Positions 1-10,062 of a DNA stretch of 64,000 nt are shown here, piece by piece. The notes under the pieces were generated by a model. That model did no database searches. It was not told the origin of the DNA and saw only the letters and a program-made list of their open reading frames with translations. Position 1 is the first letter of the stretch. Every line of letters starts with the position of its first letter. Source of the DNA: Dugong dugon (lineage: Eukaryota; Chordata; Mammalia; Sirenia; Dugongidae); contig CM057482.1 of assembly GCA_030035585.1 (NCBI GenBank), forward strand, positions 59,834,828 through 59,898,827, read 5' to 3'. The translations under genes were made by a program, and so were the position numbers.

Positions 1-1050
1 ATATTATATACCAAAACCTTTGGGACACAGCAATGGCAGCACTCAGAAGTCAATTTATAGCAATAGATGCAAACATCAAATAAGAAGAAAGGGACAAAAT
101 CAAAACGTTAGCCATACAACTTGAACAAACCAAAAGAGAACAGCAAAAGAATCCCACAGCCACCAGAAGAATGGAAACAATAAAGATTGGAGCAGAAATA
201 ATTTAAAGAGAATAGAAAAACAATAGAAAGAATCAATAAAACCAAGTTAGTTCTTTGAAAGAATCAACAAAATCCACAGACCACCAGACAAACTGACAGA
301 AGAAAAACAGGAGAGGACACAAATAACCCAAATAAGAAATGAAACGGGGGACATTACAACAGACCCAACTGAAATAAAAAGAATCGTAACAGAGTACTAT
401 GAAAAACTATACTCCAACAAATTTGAAAACCTAGAGGAAATGAAAAAATTTCTAGAAACACACTACTTACCCAAACTAACACAAAGTTAGGTTGAAAATC
501 TGAATAGACCTGTAACAACTGAAGAGATTGAAAAGGTAATGTAAGAAACTCCTGACAAAAAAAGCCCTGGCCCAGATGGCTTCACTGGAGAATTCTACCA
601 AACATTCAGAAAAGAGCTTGAACCAGTACTACTCAAACTATTTCAGAACAGAGAAAAGGTAGGGATATTTCCAAATTTATTCTATGAAGCCAGCATAACC
701 CTGATACCAAAACCAGGCAAAGACACCACAAAAAAAGAAAATTACAGACCAGTATCTCTCATGAATATAGATGTAAAAATTCTCAACCAAATCCTAGCCA
801 AGAGAACTCAGCATCATCTAAAAAAAGTAATAATACACCCCAACCAAGTGGGATTCATACCAGGTATGCAAGGATGGTTCAAAATTATACAATCAATCAA
901 CCACATACATAAAACAAAAGAATCACATGATCGTCTCAATCAACACAGAAGCAGCATCTGACAAAGTCCAACACCCATTCCTGATAAAAATTCTCAATAA
1001 AATAGGTAGAGGGGAAATTCCTTAACATAATAAAAGTCATCTATAAAAAA
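1..1050 (+). mobile_element. L1 LINE fragment (middle of ORF2), truncated at both ends
   Basis: Plus-strand remnant of L1 ORF2 covering the stretch between endonuclease and reverse transcriptase and the first RT blocks. Readable pieces include a KTLWDTAMAALRSQF-like segment near the start, a [17 protein letters not shown] segment near 560-600 and an [15 protein letters not shown] block near 740-770. The longest open piece is 761-961, with a [12 protein letters not shown] motif typical of L1 RT. Stops and frameshifts break the rest. It begins outside the window and stops abruptly near 1050, inside the palm region, with no A-tail, so the 3' half has been lost. Confidence 0.9.
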
Positions 1051-1256
1051 AAAGAAATTGCTGAATGCAGATCTAATTTCAAGCTCCAATTCAAAGAAAC
1101 CAAAAATAGAAACTGTGGATAACTGCAAGGCAGGATAACTCCCATGCTTGGACCCATACTCAAAGACACGCACTCAGCCTTACATCAACACTGGTAAATA
1201 AACATGCATATATGTTTCAAGAATAAAACATTTTTAAGGTATCATGGGCTATTTTG
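1051..1256. other. Short spacer, nothing recognised
   Basis: A+T-rich sequence between the broken L1 and the AfroSINE. No ORF, repeat family or RNA signal that I can name. Confidence 0.5.
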
Positions 1257-1427
1257 GGGAGCCCTGATGGCACAGTGGTTAAGCATTTGGCTGCTAACCA
1301 AAAGGTTAGCAGTGAAAATCCACTAGCCGCTCCTTGGAAACCCTACGGGGCAGTTCTACTTTGTCCTATAGGGTTGCTATGAGTCAGAGTCGACCCAACG
1401 ACAATGAGTTTGGTTTGGTTTGGTTTT
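1257..1427 (+). mobile_element. AfroSINE (tRNA-derived SINE of Afrotheria)
   Basis: Starts with the family's GGGAGCCCTGATGGCACAGT head (tRNA-like A-box region), has the GGTTAGCAG...AAATCCACTAG B-box-like block, then the conserved GAAACCCTACGGGGCAGTTCTA body and a TTTGGTTTGG-rich tail. The part near 1370-1400 (TATGAGTCAGAGTCGAC) matches the RTE 3' end elsewhere in this window. Such SINEs are transcribed by RNA polymerase III and moved by a partner LINE. This is an old, inactive copy and the best single clue to afrotherian origin. Confidence 0.93.
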
Positions 1428-1632
1428 CTTAACTGACTTTTTGGTTCACTGAAAAACTACCAATCACAATAGACAGAATGACTTTTAGAAGTAAAAATGG
1501 TGATCGTGGTAATGATAAAATTAACACCTCTCAACTCTACATATTATCTCTTCAAGAGAGCAGGGGAGGAAAACATGGCATTTCAAGTGACTCCGCACAA
1601 CCATCAGAAAAGAGTGTTGGTCCTGTCCAGTG
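1428..1632. other. Unassigned spacer
   Basis: No repeat recognised with confidence. It may include diverged upstream L1 3'-UTR sequence leading into the next entry. Confidence 0.4.
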
Positions 1633-2254
1633 CAAAGGAGAATGAAGAAAACCAAAGACTCAAGGGAGAAGGGAGAATCAGTCCAAAGAACTAATGGACC
1701 ACATGAACCACAACCTACACAACCCCAAGACCAGAAGAACTAGATGGTGCCTGGCTATTGCTACAAACAGTTCTGACTGCGATCACAACAGAGGGTACCG
1801 GACAGAGCGGGAGAAAAACGTAGAACAAAAAATTAAATTCACAAAAAAGACCAGACTTAACTGATCTGACAGAGACTGGAAAAATCTCCAAGACTATGGC
1901 CCCAAGACACCCTTCTGACCTGGAACTGAAGTCATTCCTGGAGACAACCTCCTAGCCAAACAATAAACAAGCCTAGGAGATAAATAACACCCAAGAGGAA
2001 CGTACTCCTTAGAATAATCAATTTTATAATATTGAAATGGCAATATCTGCCCAAAAGCAAAGATGAGAAGGTGGAAGGGGGTAGAAAATCAGGGCAAAAG
2101 GAAACAGGGAACCCAGGGCAGAAATGGGGAAGTGCTGACACACTGTGGGGAATGAAACCAAGGTCATGAAACACTTTATGTACAAACTATCAGATGGGAA
2201 ACTAATTTACTCTGTAAACTATCACCTAATGCACGATTAAAAAAAAAAAAAAAA
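1633..2254 (+). mobile_element. L1 3'-UTR insertion with A-tail
   Basis: Matches the 3' UTR that directly follows ORF2 in the longer L1 at 44892-49930. Shared landmarks are a GACCAGAAGAACTAGATGGTG block, the CAACAGAGGGTACCGGACAGAG block, a GACTGGAAAAATCTCCAAGA block and a terminal run of about 16 A (2239-2254). Only the 3' UTR is present, so this is a severely 5'-truncated L1. Confidence 0.85.
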
Positions 2255-2895
2255 GGGTTAGAAGAATTAAAGAGCATTATATATGTAAAAACCAGATAAA
2301 TGCCTGGCATGTATGGGTACTCCACTGGAGGCAGCTAGTAGCAGGCTCCTAAGCCTGACATATCCGAAAGTCTGCAATCAAGAAAGTCTAGGATCCGTGC
2401 TCTTTATAACACGTATGTATGAAAAGTTTTCAGTCTCCAAAAGTTTCCTTTCTAAAAAGCACTAAAAATTTCAAGGGAATTAAATAAACAAAAATAGCTG
2501 TAGAAAATAAATTTGCCAAATCCTGTGGCTAAGAAACATCATTCTATCCCACATATTATTCATTTACCAGGTGTCAATTCTGTTCCCAGTACCAAAACCC
2601 TAAGTAAGTGATAGGTGCTTCCCACTTTAGGTGGGAGAGACATCCCCAACAAGATAGGGATAAAAAAACCTATCAGCACAAAGTTTGTAACCGCAATGAG
2701 TGTCTGCAGGGCAGGATCCTGAAGTGTGACACTATGTCTAAGTAATTCCATAGGGTAAAATTACATTCATTTCTCACATTTAATAAGCAATGCTGGAGAA
2801 ACTGTATGAAACCAAGGTCAGCAATCACTCTTTTCATGCTATTAAATAGCTCCAAAACACATGACACATTTTTCCTTTGGTCCACTATCCAATAC
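2255..2895. other. Unrecognised, apparently unique sequence
   Basis: About 640 bp, A+T-rich, short reading frames only on both strands. I see no repeat or RNA feature. Possibly intronic or intergenic. Confidence 0.5.
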
Positions 2896-3783
2896 CTAGG
2901 TGTCTATAAATTCTGAATTGGAAAAAGTTATGTGTTAGATGTATTTACAACAACGACCAAAAAAAAAAAAAGTATAGCTGCTGAGGCTACTTATGTACAA
3001 CCAAATACCTCATGGAATTTGGTTCCTTGGTTTGGATGTTTAGCGTCATGGTTTCATGGGAACATCCCAGTTAACTGGCCTAATAACATGTTTAGCGCTT
3101 CTGTTCTATCTCCTAGTTCATTGTGTCCCTGCTTGCAAGCATCTATACAAGACATAATTGGTCTCTATTTGCCTAGAGCAACAGAGGAAGAAGGAGAGTC
3201 AGGGCTAGAGGGAGGAAAAGGAATGTGCGGTAAATTGTCTTCAGGAACAACTGTCTCCTTTGCCATGTGAGACCACGAGAACTGGATGGTGCTCAGCTAC
3301 CATTACTGAACATTCTGATCAAAGATTCTATAGAAGAATCCTGACCAAAGGAAGGAAATACAGAACAGAATTTCAAATTCTCACAGAATCTAGGCTTTCT
3401 GAACCCCCAAAACTATTGCTCTGAGATAGTCTTTAAACCTTAAAACCAAAATATCCCCTGAAGTATCTTAAAACCAAACAGAAGTCTAGATTAACTAGTA
3501 AAGAATGTCTGTCTTGATCACTGTGCTCTTTTAAGATCTATCTGCTATACAGGATTAAACTGGACAACAGCAACTCAAAAGATTATATAGAAAACTCAGG
3601 GGGCAGTGAGTTTATGTTAATGGAGGAGGAACAATTCGGCAAAAGAGGGTGAGAATGGTTGCACAGCTTAAAGACTGTAATCAAAGTCACTGAATTGTGC
3701 ACGTAGACACTGTAGAATTGGTATGTGTTCTGATATTTATGTTCTCAGCAACCAAAAGAAAAATAATTAAAAAAAAAAAAAAA
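2896..3783 (+). mobile_element. L1 composite 3' UTR with internal A-tract
   Basis: A short older-looking 3' end (GAATTGGAAAAAGTTATGTG near 2915) runs into an A-tract at about 2959-2971. A second 3'-UTR module follows, beginning with TAGCTGCTGAGGCTACTTATG and holding the ACCTCATGGAATTTGGTTCC and TGGATGGTGCTCAGCTACCA blocks, and ends in a second A-run near 3770-3783. The same order occurs at 23095-23660, so it is an element structure rather than two unrelated insertions. Confidence 0.75.
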
Positions 3784-4051
3784 GACCCTAGGTCTCTTCA
3801 TTTATTCCTAAGATATTAGAAGACTTTTTGAAGAACATTTGAAACATATAAGAAGGGTCAAACACAGTATTACACCGGATAAATCAAAAGTTAAATGACA
3901 AGCACTGTAAGGTATATATTGTCCTTCTCTTTATATATACCTGCCTGACTCATCATAGGCACACAACTCAGCATTGAACTGATTTTAGATCAAGGTGCAA
4001 AACCTCATATTTAGAAGTTATTCAATTATGATTATTAAAAGAATTTTTTAC
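3784..4051. other. Unrecognised spacer
   Basis: A+T-rich, nothing identified. Confidence 0.4.
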
Positions 4052-4524
4052 AAGAAAGCTGGTGATAGGGAACCCAAGGTTGAGAAAGGACAATGTTGAC
4101 ATGTCATGGGGTTGTTAACCATTTTCATAAGGCAATATGTGTACTAACTGTTTAATGAGAAACTATTTGTTCTGTAAACCTTCATCCAAAGTACAAAAAA
4201 AAAAAAAGAATTATCTACGTGAGATCAAACTGACAACAGCAACTCAACAGGTCTCATGGGAAGCCCAGGGGCCAGTGAGTTGAAGATAATGGTGATAGAA
4301 TAATTTGGAAAAGGATAGTGAGAATAGCAGCACAACTGGAAGAATGTAATAGATGTCACTGAATCGTATATGTAGAAATTTCTGAAATGCTGTATCTCTG
4401 GCTATGTATATTTTCATCAAAAAAAAAAAAAGTCGAGAAGGGAGAGCGTTGACATGTCGTGTGGTTGTTAACCAATGTCATAAAACACTATGTGTACTGA
4501 CCAAAAAAATTTTTTTTAAAAACC
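4052..4524 (+). mobile_element. L1 3'-end modules in tandem
   Basis: Three consecutive L1 tail modules, each followed by an A-rich run: GGTGATAGGGAACCCAAGG to an A-run at about 4195-4207, then a segment with ATGTAATAGATGTCACTGAAT to an A-run at about 4420-4431, then GTTGTTAACCAATGTCATAA fading near 4524. The modules also appear together at 6511-7097 and 19247-19820, in a similar order at 19247 and in a rearranged one at 6511. Confidence 0.7.
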
Positions 4525-4644
4525 CTTCACTGGGTAGTCAGTCACTTCAACAAGTTTCTCAAAGCATATAAATACTAATTTGAAAACAATTCTTAAAACC
4601 AGTTTGCCTGAATCTCAAAATTACAGAAACGAGAAAGTACTCAT

Positions 4645-5080
4645 TGTGATGGTTAAGGCTGTGTGTCAACTTGGCTGGGCCACGATTCTCAGTGGTTTGG
4701 CAGTTGTATGACGTTGTGATCACCTCCATGATGAGAACTGCTGTGAGTAGCCAATCAGTTGAAAGGGAGTTTCCTTGGGCATGTGGCCCCCATCAAATAT
4801 AAGTGGACACTCTGGCAAGGTTCATGGGCTTTTGCTTGCTCTGGATCCCGCAGCTGACTCCCATTCGTCTAACCTCCAGTTCTTGGGACTTGAGCTAGCA
4901 GCTTACCTGCGGTCTTGCCTGCTGATCTTGGGATTCATCAGTCTTTACAGCCTGTGAGCAAGAGCCCTGCTCTCTGATCTGCTGATCTTGGGTTCGCCAG
5001 CTCCTGCAGCTACGTGAATCAGGAGACGCCTCTATCCTGACCCACAAGCTTCTACAACCACATGAGCCATTTCTTGATAT

Positions 5081-5171
<91 letters not shown>

Positions 5172-5214
5172 CACTTTACTGGTTTTGCTTCTCTAGAAAA
5201 CCCAGCCTAAGACA
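4645..5214 (+). mobile_element. Solo LTR, ERVL/MLT2-like
   Basis: Begins TGTGATGGTTAAGGCTGTGT and ends AGCCTAAGACA, giving the TG...CA ends of a retroviral LTR. It resembles MLT2 LTRs of the ERVL class throughout: GTCAACTTGGCTGGGCC near the start, a CCAATCAGTTGAA block, and a final simple repeat followed by a TTCTCTAGAAAACCCAGCC-like end. It is flanked by a perfect 5-bp duplication, CTCAT at 4640-4644 and 5215-5219. No internal retroviral sequence adjoins it, so it is a solo LTR left by recombination. Confidence 0.85.
5083..5166 (+). repeat. (CT)n(AT)n microsatellite inside the LTR
   Basis: About 28 CT units, then about 12 AT units, placed where MLT2-type LTRs carry a short CT/TA stretch. 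The tract is expanded here and probably polymorphic. Confidence 0.95.
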
Positions 5215-6510
5215 CTCATCTCTCATCTTCCCTGCCACTCTTAAAAAAAAAAAAAAGACAAAAAAAGATAGTAATTGCTAAATAAAAGAAACATTTAAAC
5301 AAAAACAAACCAAGAGGGATGACTCTGCCAGTTCTTGAACCAATTCTTTGTGCTCTGACTTATCTACCATGACACCATTAATAACAATCACATTATCCAC
5401 AACACAGTTCTAAATAGTTGGCTCTCACATCTGCCAATCTCAACACTTACTTAAAAAAAAAAAATAGAGAGGGGCAATAATGCTTCACTACTAGTACCTT
5501 TTATCATTTCCTTATATATTATATGGCTCTTGATGAGCAGTCACGTAGTATGAAAGATATTATAAAAGGCAGATTACTTTAGAAATACTTAAAATCATTA
5601 ACCTCAGGGAAGAGAAAAAACACTACAAAACATTTCAGATATTTCTTTTTTCTGGTGATACGAGTTCCAAAAGTAGCTTTTCCAAACCATTTTCAAGCAA
5701 AACTAGCTTGGGGATAAAGAATAATTTACAAAATATTACTGCTATTATTTGTTGATAATTTATGGACAAGTTCACGATTACCTTATTAAATCAGAACACT
5801 GGAGAGTTTAAGGCCAGCATTCTGTTTCCACATGTTCCTGATGTGAACTCTGAGCACTCCTTTTAATGAAGCCAGTCACAAATATAAAACAAACAGCTCA
5901 ACTGAAATAACCCTCATCTCTCCAGGAACAAAAACAAAGGATCCCATAAAATGAATCAGTGTCTGCAGGACATAATAAATTAATGCATATCACTTCTTCA
6001 ATTTTTCCCCTCATAGTTATCTGAACATCTCAAAAATTATCACTAGTGACCAAAATATGTTTAAGAGTCATCCGGACTAAAAATTTTTTGTGAAACTAGA
6101 GCTCAAGTTCCTAGCACTTACAAGTAAATGTAATTGAAATGCAGCCACACATAATCTACAAAATCAGCCACAAAAACGGATATAATAAAAGGTAGGTTTT
6201 ATGTTATAGAAAATAAGCTTGCTTTTCTAACATGGCAAGATACAATTTACATTCTATTACACATCCTAAAGAAAGCCTTAACAAGAACTTTAAATATGAA
6301 GACAGGAGCACACCAAGAAACAAGCATGTCAAAATCCCACCTGTATATCTGTTTTCAACCATTTGGAGTCAAGTCGAGCCTGGGCAACCAAACAGAAAGA
6401 ATCAGAGGGCATCTTTCCTCCAGTTGCCTCCTAGCTGTCAGATCTGCAAGTAAAACAAAAGTGCTGAAGACATAAAGCTTTTCATAATTTTTAAAAGACC
6501 CTCCTGCAGG
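5215..6510. other. Unrecognised, apparently unique sequence
   Basis: About 1.3 kb of A+T-rich DNA with a few short A-runs (5241-5254, 5452-5464). No frame above about 75 codons on the plus strand. The 141-codon minus-strand frame at 6355-6780 crosses into the next L1 tail and has no recognisable domain. No exon evidence. Confidence 0.5.
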
Positions 6511-7097
6511 CTGTTTTGTCCTGTAAGCCTTCATCTTGGGCGAGAATGGCAGCACAATTGCAAGAGCATAGTCAATATCACTTAAATGTGTAAGTAAAAA
6601 GTTTTGAAATGGTGTTAAAAAAAAAAAAAAAAAAAAAAACCAAATGAGACTAATGAGGTACAGTAGTCCAGTGACAAGGGCCAGAAGACAGAAGGGGACA
6701 AGGAAGTCCCCTGGTGATAGGGAACACAAGGTGGAGTAAGGATATTCTTGATGTGTTGTGAGATTGTTAACCATTGTCATAGGGCAACATGTGTAGTAAC
6801 TGTTAAATGAGAAACTATTTTGTTCTGTAAGCCTTCATCTTAAGTGAGAATAACAGCACAGTTGGAAGAGCGTAGTCAATGTCACTGAACTGTGTATGTA
6901 GAAATTTTTGAAACAGTGTATCTTTGGCTATCTGTATTTTCATCAAAAAAAAAAGGTTGAGAATTTAGAGGCTTAATATGTTGTGGGGTTGTTAACCAAT
7001 GTCATAAAACAACATGTGTACTACTGTTTCATGAGAAACTATTTGTTCTGTAAGCCCTCACCTGAAGTACAATAAAATATATTAAAAAAAAAAAAAA
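6511..7097 (+). mobile_element. L1 mosaic 3'-end insertion with target duplication
   Basis: Flanked by a direct repeat, AAAGACCCTCCTGCAGG ending at 6510 and AAAGACCCTCCCGCGAGG starting near 7095, so the whole block probably arrived as one insertion. Inside are an L1 tail module with a long A-run (about 6617-6639), an upstream 3'-UTR piece with AATGAGACTAATGAGGTACA, the tail module again, and a final module with GTTGTTAACCAATGTCATAA and a terminal A-run at 7084-7097. The internal order suggests a partial tandem duplication. Confidence 0.75.
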
Positions 7098-7127
7098 AGA
7101 CCCTCCCGCGAGGTTTCCTGCAGTAGA

Positions 7128-7252
7128 AGAGAGAAAAACAAAAAAGGAGATGAAGGTGCAAGGGCAGAGGAGTGGAGGAGAGTGAGAGGAGGAGGAGGGA
7201 AAAAAAGAAAAATGGAGAAAGAGAGAGAGAGGAGACAGGGAAAATCCAGTAT
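7128..7252 (+). repeat. Purine-rich low-complexity tract
   Basis: GA-rich on the plus strand with repeated GAGAGAGA and GGAGGAGGAGG pieces, next to the CpG island. Such tracts are common near promoters but carry no specific call here. Confidence 0.8.
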
Positions 7253-7259
7253 AGGTAAG

Positions 7260-8460
7260 AGTTACACGTAGAATTCGCCCGACTTCTTTAGTAGTCGGCG
7301 AGACCTTGAGAATCGATGGTCATAGAGCAAACAACAATGTCATCCCCCCCTTAAATCCAAAAAGTACACACACAGACGACAGGAAGTCCCTCATTTCAAT
7401 GATAAATGACACCATCATACATATACTTTAACCCAGACCAGTGAGGAGTACGTGAAACAAATTAATCAAAATTCCCGTCTGCAAAAAACCCCAATCATCC
7501 ATTAGAAATGGAAAAACAGCAGGAGACCCGCGCCACGGGCGGTCCAAGCAGGCCTAGGTCCCTACGCCACGCTAACGCCCGCTGGCCCCAGCCCGCCCCT
7601 CGCCGCGGCTGCCCAGAGACGGAGGACTTGACACGCCACGGCCCTCGGCCTCCCTTTAGCTACCTGCGGACTCAGCCTCCAGGCTGCCTCTGACTCTGAC
7701 GGCCGGCGCCCGCAATCCCGACGCCTCTCGCGGCACGGAGAGACGAGAGGACGCCAGACAGCGCCCCGGCCGCCCAGCCAATCGCAGCGAGGCGGCTCTG
7801 CGGGCATAGCCAATGTTGAAGAGGAGCCCCCTCGTCCCTCCTTCCCGACACTTGTTCCTTTCAATCCTGCTCTTCTTCCTCCCTGGAGCGCAACCTCTGC
7901 GACCTGGCCAATCGCAGGCGCCAGGAGGCGGGATTTCCTACATCTCACGCACGCACGAATGAATGCACGCACGAATGAATGCACGCGCGCACGCACGCCC
8001 AGATCTTTGGTCGGTCCCTGAGCGCTTCTGAAACGCCGGTTCGGGCGAAGAGATTTTTCGCAGATGGAGGAATTGGGCCGACGCTGTGCGGTCGGCGAGA
8101 CAGGCGCCCGGGGAGGTTGGGGAGAAGGCCGGAAGAGTCCCTTGCGACCCCCGTCCCGAGCGCTGCGACGGAGACGGCCAAGACACCGGCGGGGCACGCT
8201 GTGGTTAAAGTGAAAGTCTTAGAGAAACTGTTCCTCACGCCCCCACCGCGTCCAGCAGCCCACGACTCTGTACTAAGAAACTGGCTCTTGTATACTGTCT
8301 GAGCACGGCCAGTCGAAGAGACTCGAGTCCGGGAGAGCGGCAGGACCGCGCGTCCGACTCGGACTGCGCAGCCGCAGGAACCCAAGACTCGGCTGGCTGA
8401 GCGTGTTGGCCGATATAAGACGTCGCTGGGCTTCGTGAAGAGGACCCAGAAATGTCTTAA
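7260..8460. promoter_or_regulatory. CpG island, candidate (possibly bidirectional) promoter of an unidentified transcript
   Basis: The only segment of the window with high G+C and dense CpG, clearest at 7500-8450. It has three CCAAT boxes on the plus strand (7778-7782, 7810-7814, 7918-7922), two of them followed by a CGCAG, and a GGAGGCGGG Sp1-like box near 7934. There is no TATA box. This is the make-up of a housekeeping-type CpG promoter, and CCAAT boxes work in either direction. On the minus strand a donor-like CAG/GTAGCT lies at about 7664, a possible end of a first exon. Neither the 211- and 176-codon minus-strand frames nor the 107-codon plus-strand frame resembles a known protein. I cannot name the gene. 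Confidence 0.75.
7946..8000 (+). repeat. CpG-rich simple repeat (CACG/AATG units)
   Basis: Repeating GCACGCACGAATGAAT units in the core of the CpG island. It explains the arginine- and histidine-rich frames read across it. Confidence 0.85.
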
Positions 8461-8764
8461 TATGTTCTTTTTCATTAATTTTAAGAAGAAAGTGGGATAA
8501 ACCTATAAACGCGTAGCGTGCTAAATTGGTTCTTGCTAAAACATTTCTGGAAGCTTAATATTTTCCTACAATGCTTTGTTAATGCTATTAATTTCTTCAA
8601 CTTAAATTTCTCTAATCCATAGACTACCCATTTTTCCTTCCATTCTTCTGTACGTAAAGCTGTTTTGTCATTTACAGCATGCTCTCATTTTTAATGTGCT
8701 TTTTGCCATCTCTGGTTACTTGCTTGAATTCTTTGCAAATAATTTGGCTGCAGAATTACTGGAT
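8461..8764. other. Unrecognised sequence downstream of the CpG island
   Basis: A+T-rich, no repeat or exon recognised. Confidence 0.4.
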
Positions 8765-8935
8765 TTCTTATGAGAAGACCTAAGTGCAGGTCCTAGCCAC
8801 GGCACTCTACAGCAGAATAATCTACGGCATGTATGACACGTCATTTAGACTCAGCTTTGGTATCATCTACAAAATGGGAGTAATAATAATTGCTGAAACC
8901 TATGGCACAGGATTGTGGTCAAAATATAAGAAGAG
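8765..8935 (+). mobile_element. MIR (ancient tRNA-derived SINE)
   Basis: Diverged but recognisable: AAGTGCAGGTCCTAGCCACG matches the MIR core with its gaccTgggtgCaggTCCtagc pattern, and ATCTACAAAATGGGAGTAATAA matches the highly typical MIR 3' part (TCATCTGTAAAATGGGgataataa). An old eutherian relic. Confidence 0.8.
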
Positions 8936-9489
8936 CTAGGAAGAAGGCTCACTGAAATAGAAACCTTCAATTGAACTGCTTATCTGACTTGCTCACCTGG
9001 GAGGATAAAGACTTTGACTGGGTCTGTCAGTTGGGCTCTACCTGAAAGTGCTCTTTTCTCCTGATCTTTAACCGGACAACGCAAGCATTATTAGAATGGC
9101 CAACCATACGTTATACAAATGTACTGAGTATTGTCCTTAAATATTATTATCAACTAAGGGATTAATTTTGTTATATAAATTGAGGTATGTAAGGTGTCTT
9201 TTATTATTTTCTTTAAATCAAATTAGTCTGACTCACCCCAAAAGTTGGGGGGAAATTCCATTTTAGTCCTTATTGGGGCTTCCTCCCTGCCACCCACCAC
9301 AGTAGAAGATCCCAGGGCCCTTACATGGGTCACAAGGCAAAGGGTGCCTTTCTAGTCTTTGGTGCACAGTGATAATGCTCAAGGACCAGGTCTGTACAGT
9401 CCCATGAAGCAGCTTAGAGGCATGTGATTCTCAGGAGTGGGAATCTGCCAGACGCAAACCCTAGGGTCTAACCTCCCTTGTCTCCGCTG
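8936..9489. other. Unrecognised, apparently unique sequence
   Basis: No clear repeat, exon or RNA. C-rich patch around 9270-9310. Confidence 0.4.
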
Positions 9490-10062
9490 TCTACCATGGT
9501 CCAAACCATCATCACCTCCCCTTAGATTACTGCTTTTGCCTTTGACCCCATGCGGTCAGAGGGATCCTGTTATCTAAACCATATCACTTCTCTGCTCAGT
9601 GGCTTCCACTGACATGAGCCAAAGTTGTGACCCTCAAGGCCTTGCCTGTCCTGACTCATACACTAACGCCTTTTTTTTTTTTTAATCAGATACAACCACT
9701 CTGCCCTTCCTGTTCTTCAAACACTCCACTGTGCTCCTGCCTTCCTTCTCCCTCCTGGAATGCTCTTCCCCCAGACATCTGTGTGGCTCCCTTCCTCAGG
9801 TCTTTCCTCCAGTGTCAGGGAAGTGAAACCTTCCACATCTCTTAAGATGGCAACCAACCTTCACCTCTTCCCTTCCCCAGCTCTCTCTGGCACATTCCTT
9901 GTATTATTTTTCTTAATAGCAACAAATTACCATGTGTGGAACAATGTATTTTTACTTGTTATTTCCTCCTTCTTCCCTGGAATGTAAGATCCATGATGCT
10001 GACATCTTGTTTGGTTCAGTGCATGTACAAAAGAGGTGCTTAATAAATAATACGTTGAATGA
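9490..10062 (+). mobile_element. L2 LINE 3' end
   Basis: Shows the well-known L2 3' path: TTCTTCAAACACTCCA, then CCTGGAATGCTCTTCCCCCA, then a GGAATGTAAGATCCATGA-type block, and finally GTGCTTAATAAATAATACGTTGAATGAAT, the terminal region of L2. A T-run at 9671-9682 interrupts it. L2 spread before the eutherian radiation, so this copy is very old. Confidence 0.85.

Noticed and set aside
1257..1330. tRNA gene call from A- and B-box-like sequence
   Set aside because: The boxes belong to an AfroSINE; no cloverleaf with an intact anticodon stem was found.
6355..6780. 141-codon minus-strand frame with a hydrophobic stretch
   Set aside because: It runs through an L1 tail and a poly(A) run; the phenylalanine-rich segment is just the reverse of that A-run.
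7562..8475. Minus-strand frames of 211 and 176 codons in the CpG island
   Set aside because: Long frames are expected in GC-rich DNA; composition is arginine/serine/proline-rich, they cross a simple repeat, overlap each other in different frames and resemble no known protein.
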